Source: G025836975 sp048751585 (lineage in GTDB: Bacteria; Pseudomonadota; Gammaproteobacteria; Burkholderiales; Burkholderiaceae_B). Taken from it: a stretch of DNA of 64,000 nt. The position numbers and the translations under genes were made by a program. Where the stretch lies: positions 260,939 through 324,938 of the forward strand of contig NZ_JAZHOB010000008.1 of assembly GCF_048751585.1 (NCBI RefSeq), read 5' to 3'. Positions 15,856 through 22,358 of this stretch are shown here, one piece after another. Each line of letters starts with the position of its first letter. Within the stretch, counting starts at the first letter, position 1. The notes under the pieces were generated by a model. That model searched no databases. It saw nothing but the letters and a program-made list of their open reading frames with translations, and was not told where the DNA came from.

Positions 15856-16527
15856 TTATGCACTCACGGCTATTCGACTCAAGAATGCGCGGGTATGGCG
15901 TCCACTCGAATAGCAGCTCAGGACTTCATCGACATGCAGGTCTTCCGGCAGGTCTACGTCCCAACCTATCCCCGGGAACTCAAGAACCCGCGGCGTCATG
16001 CCTATTGCCATTGCATTGGACACGTGGCGTTTGAAACTATCGACACCAAAGCTTGTATCCATTGCATCGAAGCGGTAGCCCGCTAATAAATTTGTTCCAA
16101 CCCCCCTACGGTCGGGAACAATAATGAGTGATTCATTTTCGAGCGCCTGTGCGACTTTCAACAGTTCGCTTGCTTGTGCGAAAGGAATATCGCTTGGCAG
16201 GATCATCAATGCATCCGAGTGCAGAGGCTCCACCATCCGCAAGCCGTGCTGTACGGCGCTATTCGTGCCGGACTCGGTAGGGTCGTTGAGCAGCAATGCT
16301 CCTGCCGGAGCCATGGCTCTGACTCGTGCATCGTTGCTGACAACGGCAATTCCAGCCAAAAATGGAAGCTCCTTAAGGAGTTCAAATAGATCCGCTAGCA
16401 TGGCCAAAGCAAGCGCTGCGCGAAGGCCATCGGTAAGAACCGGAGCCAGCCGCTGTTTGGCTAGACTCAGTCTTTTTACAGGGACGATGGCCCAGACCCG
16501 TGGAATCGGAAGGTCGGCCGCAATCAT
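15856..16527 (-). CDS. cofC: 2-phospho-L-lactate (or PEP/3-phosphoglycerate) guanylyltransferase CofC/FbiD
   Basis: A 223-residue nucleotidyltransferase that makes the GTP-activated side-chain precursor of coenzyme F420. Typical blocks are WAIVPVKRLSLAKQRLAPVL, VVSNDARVRAMA, DPTESGTNSAVQHGL, ILPSDIPFA and IIVPDRRGVGTNLLAG, with the C-terminal GIGWDVDLPEDL. Its start overlaps the cofD stop by one base, so the two successive F420 steps are co-translated. Known homologues differ in substrate (2-phospholactate, phosphoenolpyruvate or 3-phosphoglycerate); the sequence read by eye does not decide which. Confidence 0.9.
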   Translation of the reverse strand: MIAADLPIPRVWAIVPVKRLSLAKQRLAPVLTDGLRAALALAMLADLFELLKELPFLAGIAVVSNDARVRAMAPAGALLLNDPTESGTNSAVQHGLRMVEPLHSDALMILPSDIPFAQASELLKVAQALENESLIIVPDRRGVGTNLLAGYRFDAMDTSFGVDSFKRHVSNAMAIGMTPRVLEFPGIGWDVDLPEDLHVDEVLSCYSSGRHTRAFLSRIAVSA

Positions 16528-17498
16528 CAGGCCTCACTCCCAAGATACTTCGCAAAATCAATGGCGGCGGCAGCCAATGTCCGACGATCCACCTCGTTCG
16601 ACATCAAGGTTTGTGCGACCATTACGGGCAGGCCCAGTTGATCACGCATGCAACTGTCTGTTTCGTCGATTATTAGGCCGTCCAGTAAGTCGCCGTAGTA
16701 CTGAACAATCCCCTCATTCCCTTGCCGCACGCTCAGCTCTTCCATAAGCTTGGAGAGGGGGCCTTTTACAGCCCTTCCTCCAACAAGCGGCGATACGGCG
16801 AGAATCGGAACGCTCGTCTTCTCGAGAGCGTGGCGAATCCCAGGTATTGCGAGCATAGGCCCGATACTCAGATAGGGATTGGATGGGCACACCATAATCG
16901 CAGCCAGGTCGCTGGCGTGTAGCGCGGACAATGCTTGAGGACTTACCCTTGCCTCGGCAGCACCTCTAAATTCCAGTTCGCATACTTTGGGTTGGCACTG
17001 ATGTTTCACAAAGTAGTGCTGGAAGGGCAGTTCTGACGTATCGACATGCACGATAGTCCGCACTTTGTCATCGGACATGGGGATGACAGAGGCCTCTATC
17101 CCAAGTCTTTCGGCGAAGCCAGATGTAACCTCACTTAACGTCTGCCCGCTTTGCAGAGCGCGAGTCCGAGCGACATGCACCGCCAAATCTCGATCCCCCA
17201 ATTGAAACCAAGTTTCCTCGCCAAATCGCTCCAGCTCTTGCATGAAAGACCAGCTTTCTCCTGCCCGTCCCCACCCCTTCTCCTTATCATTGAGGCCCGC
17301 CAATGCATACAACACGCTATCGATATCTGGAGAAATGGACAAACCCAGATGCTCAAAGTCATCGCCTGTATTGACGATAATTTGAAGCCGGCCCCCCAGC
17401 AGGTCCGCAAGGCCACGCGCGAGCTTGGCGCCGCCAACACCGCCGCACAAAGCGACGACGCGCCCTGCAGGGCGGAACAAGGATTCGGCCGGTATCAT
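16527..17498 (-). CDS. cofD: 2-phospho-L-lactate transferase CofD/FbiA
   Basis: A 323-residue enzyme that transfers the activated phospholactyl-type group to the deazaflavin Fo, giving (dehydro-)F420-0. Diagnostic CofD blocks are visible: LCGGVGGAKLARGLADLL, NTGDDFEHLGLSISPDIDSV, YALAGLNDKEKGWG, WFQLGDRDLAVHVART and VCPSNPYLSIGPML. It overlaps the NADPH:F420 oxidoreductase gene by four bases and cofC by one. Assignment is firm; whether the product is dehydro-F420 depends on the CofC substrate. Confidence 0.93.
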   Translation of the reverse strand: MIPAESLFRPAGRVVALCGGVGGAKLARGLADLLGGRLQIIVNTGDDFEHLGLSISPDIDSVLYALAGLNDKEKGWGRAGESWSFMQELERFGEETWFQLGDRDLAVHVARTRALQSGQTLSEVTSGFAERLGIEASVIPMSDDKVRTIVHVDTSELPFQHYFVKHQCQPKVCELEFRGAAEARVSPQALSALHASDLAAIMVCPSNPYLSIGPMLAIPGIRHALEKTSVPILAVSPLVGGRAVKGPLSKLMEELSVRQGNEGIVQYYGDLLDGLIIDETDSCMRDQLGLPVMVAQTLMSNEVDRRTLAAAAIDFAKYLGSEA

Positions 17499-18202
17499 TT
17501 TTTCAAGTCGCGCCGATCGGTACTGTCACCATCCAGGCCTGTGATATGTATCCCAGCCGCGGATACCTTGTAGCGCCGATTCAGGCCTATCAAGACAGAG
17601 GTCAGCGCTTCCGCCGCTGCCGAGTTCGCCAATGGGCCGCCATCCACGCCACGGCTGGCCACCTGGCTCGCCAACTTGATCACCACATCGCGAGCTTCCT
17701 TGTCGTCGCTGAAAACCAGAACGTCGCAGTCGACCCGCTCTCCCAAATGAAGCTTGGAGGCGCCGACATTATGAAATGCGGATGCCACTCTGCTTTCCGG
17801 CCCCAAAATACGTTGCGCGATTTGAGCTGCTGATCCTTCAGCAGGTAATTGCACAGTCGCCACACGTGGAGGCACGAGGGGCACTACGGCATCTATGACA
17901 ATCTTTCCTTCGGCGCCCTCTCGAATTTCGTCCAATGCTTGTTCGTGGCTGCCAAATGGCACTGCGAGCACAATGACATCCCCTTGCGCCGCGGCTTGAG
18001 CATAGGAAAGAGCTTGGGCATTACCCAAGCCTTGTACCAGCTCGGCCGCACGCTCGGGTGAACGAGAGCCGATAACGATGCGATGTCCGCTCCGCGACCA
18101 CGCCTTCGCAAGGCCCGAACCTAGATCGCCGGTGCCGCCAATAATCGCTATTGTCAGCTTCCCGGCTTCGGCCAGTTGTTGAATATCCAGAATTTCAGGC
18201 AC
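17495..18202 (-). CDS. npdG: NADPH:F420 oxidoreductase (Fno/NpdG family)
   Basis: A 235-residue Rossmann protein. The dinucleotide motif is IIGGTGDLGSGLAKAWSRSG, followed by the NADP-type segment VIGSRSPERAAELV. FnoS-like positions FHNVGASKLHLG and VFSDDKEARDVV follow, with the C-terminal block VDGGPLANSAAAEALTSVLI. The enzyme passes hydride between NADPH and F420 and so regenerates F420H2 for the neighbouring LLM enzyme. The GTG start overlaps the CoA-transferase stop by one base. The F420 synthesis genes beside it make F420 the probable partner rather than another cofactor. Confidence 0.9.
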   Translation of the reverse strand: MPEILDIQQLAEAGKLTIAIIGGTGDLGSGLAKAWSRSGHRIVIGSRSPERAAELVQGLGNAQALSYAQAAAQGDVIVLAVPFGSHEQALDEIREGAEGKIVIDAVVPLVPPRVATVQLPAEGSAAQIAQRILGPESRVASAFHNVGASKLHLGERVDCDVLVFSDDKEARDVVIKLASQVASRGVDGGPLANSAAAEALTSVLIGLNRRYKVSAAGIHITGLDGDSTDRRDLKK

Positions 18203-19425
18203 TAGATGACCCCCCGAGTACGCAACTGCTCGATTTGATCCTTAGACTTCCCAAGATAGGAAGTCAGTATCTGTTCAGTGTGTTCTCCCAGAGCAGGAGG
18301 AGCGAGCCTATAGCTTGCGGGAGTACCCATCAGCCGCAACGGGCTTGCCAGGACCGGAACGACCCCTTCATCGCTGCGCGGCACATCCACACGCAGTTCT
18401 CGATAACGGACCTGCGGATCCTCGAAAACATCTTTGTAGTTGTTTATCGGCCCGCAGGGGACTCCGGCGGCCTCCAGGGTTTCAAGCCAATCGGAACGTG
18501 AACGCTCCAGCATGGTTCGCGCAATCTCCGGAACCAACGCGTCGCGGTTGATGATGCGGTTACTCGTTGTGGAGAACCGTTCATCGCCCGCCAAGTCGGG
18601 ACGGCCCATCACTTTGCAGTAGCGCTGCCACTGGCCGTCATTTCCAACTGTCACGATAATGTGGCCATCAGCGACCTCAAAGGCCTGATAGGGAACCACT
18701 GCCGCGTGCGCATTCCCGAATCGCTTCGGAATCTGGCCGTTCAACAGGAAAGCCGTCGCCTGGTTGCTACCCATGGCCACTGTGCAATCAAGAAGAGCCA
18801 TATCTATGTACTGGCCCGCTCCGCTTACATTGCGATACTCCAACGCGGACAGAATCGCGATCGTCGCGTACATCCCAGTCATGATGTCGGACAGGGCAAT
18901 GCCGACTTTCTGTGGCCCTCCGCCAGGCAGGTCGTCTCGCTCGCCTGTCAGGCTCATAATGCCGCCCAGCCCTTGAAATACGAAGTCGTAGCCGGGTTTA
19001 TCGGCGTATGGACCTTCCTGCCCATAACCGGTTATGGAGCAATAAACGATGCGCGGGTTCACCTTCTTTATGGATTCATAATCAAGGCCGTATCTTTTCA
19101 AATCGCCGCGCTTATAGTTTTCGATGAAAACGTCGCATTGAGCCGCGAGCTCGCGAATCATCTCCTGCCCTTCACTCGATGAAATATCGACGGTAATAGA
19201 GCGCTTGTTTCTATTGCAGCTAGCGTAATATCCCGAGTCGGAAGTATCCTGGCCATGAACATCCTTTATCCATGGCGGCCCCCAACTTCGTGTGTCGTCG
19301 CCTCGGCCGGGACGCTCCACCTTGATGACGTCCGCGCCCATATCCGCGAGATTTTGCGTGCACCAGGGGCCGGCCAGAATCCTGGCCATATCCAGAACCT
19401 TTAGGTGCGATAGTGCTCCTTTCAT
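18202..19425 (-). CDS. Class III CoA-transferase (CaiB/BaiF family)
   Basis: A 407-residue CoA-transferase. The N-terminal block is LKVLDMARILAGPWCTQNLADMG, then VIKVERPGRGDDTRSWGPP and NRNKRSITVD. The segment YADKPGYDFVFQ holds the catalytic Asp147, which forms the glutamyl/aspartyl-CoA-type intermediate in this family. It probably activates the pathway's acid by moving CoA from a donor such as succinyl-CoA. It overlaps the LLM gene by four bases. The acid cannot be predicted. Confidence 0.88.
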   Translation of the reverse strand: MKGALSHLKVLDMARILAGPWCTQNLADMGADVIKVERPGRGDDTRSWGPPWIKDVHGQDTSDSGYYASCNRNKRSITVDISSSEGQEMIRELAAQCDVFIENYKRGDLKRYGLDYESIKKVNPRIVYCSITGYGQEGPYADKPGYDFVFQGLGGIMSLTGERDDLPGGGPQKVGIALSDIMTGMYATIAILSALEYRNVSGAGQYIDMALLDCTVAMGSNQATAFLLNGQIPKRFGNAHAAVVPYQAFEVADGHIIVTVGNDGQWQRYCKVMGRPDLAGDERFSTTSNRIINRDALVPEIARTMLERSRSDWLETLEAAGVPCGPINNYKDVFEDPQVRYRELRVDVPRSDEGVVPVLASPLRLMGTPASYRLAPPALGEHTEQILTSYLGKSKDQIEQLRTRGVI

Positions 19426-20501
19426 GCCTGCTCCGTAACAACCGTGCCTTCCTGTACGCGGCGTATCATCGGCCGCAGTGTTTCGGCGTCTTTTTCATTG
19501 TTCACTGCGATGCTGAATCCCACATGCGTCAGCGTGTCCGAGAAGCGATCGACGATCTTGTCGGCGATTTCGTCATACAGCCCGACGACAGCGTAGGTAT
19601 TGAGCATTTCGTCATCGACATAGCCCGGCATCTCTTCCCAGCGTTGCTCGCGGGAAAGCACACTAAGACGATCGGCAAGGTCTCCAAGGCCCCAGATTTC
19701 AAAGGCCGGGCGGTAGGCCGGCGTGGACGCATAGAAGGCGACGCGCGCGCGGACATCGCGAATTTTCTTCTCTAGCTCTTCTTCCGTGCCTGCAGCGGCA
19801 ACCAGTGGTTTCATGGCAACTGCCATATCCGCGACATTACGGCCGCTTTTTTCGGCCCCCCGCGCGAAGGCGGGCTTCATTACTTCCTTGATGTATCGTG
19901 GCGTGCAAACAGGATGGGGACGGAACCCATCAGCCACCTCTCCCGCCACCTGACACATGACGGTGTTGAGCGCCGCAATATGAATGGGAGGCGGCGTAAA
20001 TTCCATCGGCCCCGGATTGAACAAGGGGACCATGAGATCCAGCTTGTAGCGATCACTGACATAGTTCAATCGAGTGCCGTTTTGCCAGCAGTCCCAGAAT
20101 GCGCGTACGGCTCCGACATAATCCCTCATCCATGAGCCGGCCGGCGTGTAGTCAAGCCCAAAACGGCGCACCAGGTGCGCTTTCACCTGAGGGCCAAGGC
20201 CCAGCGTGAACCGGCCTTTCGATAATGCCTGGAGCCTCCATGCCGCCATAGCAGTCGTATATGGGGTTCGGGCAAAAGCGATGGCAACCGATGTTGCAAT
20301 TTCCAGTGTGCTCGTACCATGAGCGGCTAGAGCTGTCATGATGAAGGAATCGTCTTTTGTTTCGGTTGACACCATTCCGTCGAATCCCAGGGACTCTACC
20401 AGCTTCGCGGTTTCGCACGCTTTGGTGATATCAAACGGCTCATCCGGCTCCCTCAGGCCGGGGTCAGTTTTTCCCAAGTTAAGTTCGGTATATATCTTCA
20501 C
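19422..20501 (-). CDS. F420-dependent LLM-class oxidoreductase (MSMEG_2256/TIGR03617-like)
   Basis: A 359-residue luciferase-like (beta/alpha)8 barrel. The blocks LVESLGFDGMVSTETKDD, ATSVAIAFARTPYTTA, WRLQALSKGRFTLGLGPQVK, WDCWQNGTRLNY and AGEVADGFRPHPVCTPRY resemble the F420-using TIGR03617 group rather than FMN-dependent monooxygenases. It would reduce or oxidise the pathway substrate with F420. The GTG start has AGGAG eight bases upstream. It is the first enzyme gene after iclR (four-base gap) and overlaps the CoA-transferase gene. Cofactor choice rests on family resemblance and on the adjacent F420 genes. Confidence 0.83.
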   Translation of the reverse strand: MKIYTELNLGKTDPGLREPDEPFDITKACETAKLVESLGFDGMVSTETKDDSFIMTALAAHGTSTLEIATSVAIAFARTPYTTAMAAWRLQALSKGRFTLGLGPQVKAHLVRRFGLDYTPAGSWMRDYVGAVRAFWDCWQNGTRLNYVSDRYKLDLMVPLFNPGPMEFTPPPIHIAALNTVMCQVAGEVADGFRPHPVCTPRYIKEVMKPAFARGAEKSGRNVADMAVAMKPLVAAAGTEEELEKKIRDVRARVAFYASTPAYRPAFEIWGLGDLADRLSVLSREQRWEEMPGYVDDEMLNTYAVVGLYDEIADKIVDRFSDTLTHVGFSIAVNNEKDAETLRPMIRRVQEGTVVTEQA

Positions 20502-20505
20502 GCCT

Positions 20506-21330
20506 TTATCTCCTGTGGTAATTCCAACCTAGGGCCGTCGAGAGCTCTCTTGCGGCCGCACACACTTCCTCTTGGATCTGGTTTCGCTGCGATTCCGGCA
20601 CGACATTGAGCGGAAACACCGACGAGATTGCTCCCACCGTCTTGCCCGCGACATCCAATACCGCGGCCGCGCATCCGCCCACGCCCATAACGCTTTCTCC
20701 TTCGTTCCAGGCAAAACCCGACCGCCGTATCTCGCTTAAGACCTCTGCTAAGTCATCTATTTTGGTTATGGTCGCGCTGGTCATGCGGGGCAACCCCGAA
20801 TCCTCGATCACCGCAGCCAAATCGTGCTCACTCATGCTTGCAAGCATGATTTTTCCCGCGGCTGTGGCATGCAAGGGGCGGCGATCTCCCTGACGCAACT
20901 GGACCCTCAAGGCATTGGGACTATGGACTGTCGCCAAGACCAACATGGCGACATCGTCCAACACAGAAACGTGAGCCGACTGCTGGGTGCGTTCGACAAG
21001 TTTGCTAAGCACGATCAACGATTGCTTGTACAGAACGTTCTGGTTTGCAACCTGCCATCCCAACTGCAGCACACCCATCCCGAGCCGTATCCGCTTGGTG
21101 ATCGGATCACGCTCAAGCATGCGCCATTCACACAGGCATGAGACCAAACGGGACACGATGCTTTTATGCATGCCGAGCCGCTCGCTCAATACGGTGAGCG
21201 ACAGTTCGGGTTCGTCATTAGAGAAGGCATGCAGCATCTGCATGGCTTTATCCACCGTCTTTCGTGAAGTCGGGACCATGGCCTGCGTCGGCTGAGTTGA
21301 CTGAATGTCTGTGCTTTTTTTCTTGATCAT
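20506..21330 (-). CDS. IclR-family transcriptional regulator
   Basis: A 274-residue regulator. A winged helix lies at about residues 25-85 (VDKAMQMLHAFSNDEPELSL, RLGMHKSIVSRLV), followed by the IclR effector domain (RRPLHATAAGKIMLA and RRSGFAWNEGESVMGVGGCAAAV). It is the first gene of a long same-strand operon with the F420 and CoA-ester genes. A palindrome typical of an operator begins nine bases before its ATG, which points to autoregulation. The effector is presumably a pathway substrate or CoA ester. Confidence 0.9.
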   Translation of the reverse strand: MIKKKSTDIQSTQPTQAMVPTSRKTVDKAMQMLHAFSNDEPELSLTVLSERLGMHKSIVSRLVSCLCEWRMLERDPITKRIRLGMGVLQLGWQVANQNVLYKQSLIVLSKLVERTQQSAHVSVLDDVAMLVLATVHSPNALRVQLRQGDRRPLHATAAGKIMLASMSEHDLAAVIEDSGLPRMTSATITKIDDLAEVLSEIRRSGFAWNEGESVMGVGGCAAAVLDVAGKTVGAISSVFPLNVVPESQRNQIQEEVCAAARELSTALGWNYHRR

Positions 21331-21339
21331 ATGAATTTA

Positions 21340-21365
21340 GTTGCTAAAATAGCAACTCGGTTGCT
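21340..21365. promoter_or_regulatory. Probable IclR operator (palindrome plus extra half-site)
   Basis: GTTGCTA AAA TAGCAAC (21340-21356) is a perfect 7-3-7 palindrome. Three bases later a further half-site GTTGCT (21360-21365) follows. It is placed immediately upstream of the IclR start codon, where it would overlap the promoter or leader. Confidence 0.72.
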
Positions 21366-21411
21366 GATATGGAAATAATAGCATGCAATTTCTCAATTGG
21401 GCTATTCAGGG

Positions 21412-21442
21412 CAAAAAAAAACCTGCACATTTCGTGCAGGTT
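21412..21442 (-). terminator. Rho-independent terminator of cofE
   Basis: AACCTGCAC (21420-21428) / GTGCAGGTT (21434-21442) with a five-base loop, followed on the minus strand by a run of about nine T. It separates cofE from the iclR operon, so cofE is its own transcription unit. Confidence 0.9.
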
Positions 21443-21480
21443 GAGAATCGGGCGGATTTAAAGAAGAATCGGAAGCGAAG

Positions 21481-22263
21481 CTACCGGAACATGTCGTATT
21501 CGCGAGGACGTATCAAGTCCGTGGCGGCGGCATCCTCATTGGATTTCCAAGACACTCCCCGAATAACGACCACTGGCGTCGCTTCGGAGCTTTGGCCCAT
21601 CAAGGCAGAACCTGCCGACGCAAGTTCGTCCGCAGTCCCGACCTCGGACGACACCAAAGTCCGGCCATGCATATCGCATGTGCCCCTCAAATCATTCACG
21701 GCGGAAATACCCGCCACTCCAATCGCGACGCCCACAGTGCCATTGCGCCAGGCCCGGCCATGGCTGTCATTGATGATCACGCCAATTGCTGCTCCAAAAG
21801 CCCGCCCAAGCTCTTCCCTCAACAACTGGGCAGAACGATCCGGATTCTCTGGAAGCAGCAGTGCGGTGTCGTCATTCACCTCTTGCAACACATTGGACAT
21901 GTCTATCCCTGCATTTGCCATTACGAATCCAAGCCGATGTTCAACAATCAGCACGTCGCGCCGATACCGCAAGACTTCGTTCGACTCATCGAGAATCAAC
22001 TGCACCAGCCGCGGATCCTTGTTCACCTGGGCTGCAAGCTCGCAGGCACGATCGGAAGGGGCGACATCAGCAAGCCGAACTATCCTGCCCTCCGCCTTTG
22101 AGACGATCTTCTGGGCTACGACCAATATGTCGCCATCAAACAAGGCCTGGTTTTCTCTGCGTAGCGCCTGGGAAATCAAGTGGCAAAGATTGTCGCCGGG
22201 TTGGACCATAGGCAACGAAGCCGGTGCAAAAAGATTTAGAGAGCGTGTGCGTGGCATAAGCAT
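21481..22263 (-). CDS. cofE: Coenzyme F420-0:L-glutamate ligase CofE
   Basis: A 260-residue ligase that adds the gamma-linked glutamate tail to F420-0 using GTP. Blocks of the family: MVQPGDNLCHLISQAL, DGDILVVAQKIVSKAEGR, LVQLILDESNEVLRYRRDVL, INDSHGRAWRNGTVGVAIG and DELASAGSALMGQ. It is a single-domain protein; the C-terminal FMN reductase domain that mycobacterial FbiB carries for dehydro-F420 reduction is absent. It is divergent from fbiC, with 95 bases between the starts. An ATG six bases downstream is an alternative start. Confidence 0.93.
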   Translation of the reverse strand: MLMPRTRSLNLFAPASLPMVQPGDNLCHLISQALRRENQALFDGDILVVAQKIVSKAEGRIVRLADVAPSDRACELAAQVNKDPRLVQLILDESNEVLRYRRDVLIVEHRLGFVMANAGIDMSNVLQEVNDDTALLLPENPDRSAQLLREELGRAFGAAIGVIINDSHGRAWRNGTVGVAIGVAGISAVNDLRGTCDMHGRTLVSSEVGTADELASAGSALMGQSSEATPVVVIRGVSWKSNEDAAATDLIRPREYDMFR

Positions 22264-22358
22264 CAGGGAAATAAAGGGCGATGCCCATAGGTACGACTCG
22301 GTGAGCCGTAGACATTAAGCAAATATTTAATTCAAACCAGTAACAGAGAGAGACTACG
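22264..22358. promoter_or_regulatory. Divergent promoter region cofE / fbiC
   Basis: The 95 bases between the two start codons are AT-rich in the middle, with an ATTAA...TTAAT inverted repeat around AAATATTT (about 22312-22331). I could not fix a confident -35/-10 pair in either direction. A weak GAGAGAG ribosome site precedes fbiC. The GTTGCT half-site of the IclR operator does not occur here. Confidence 0.4.
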
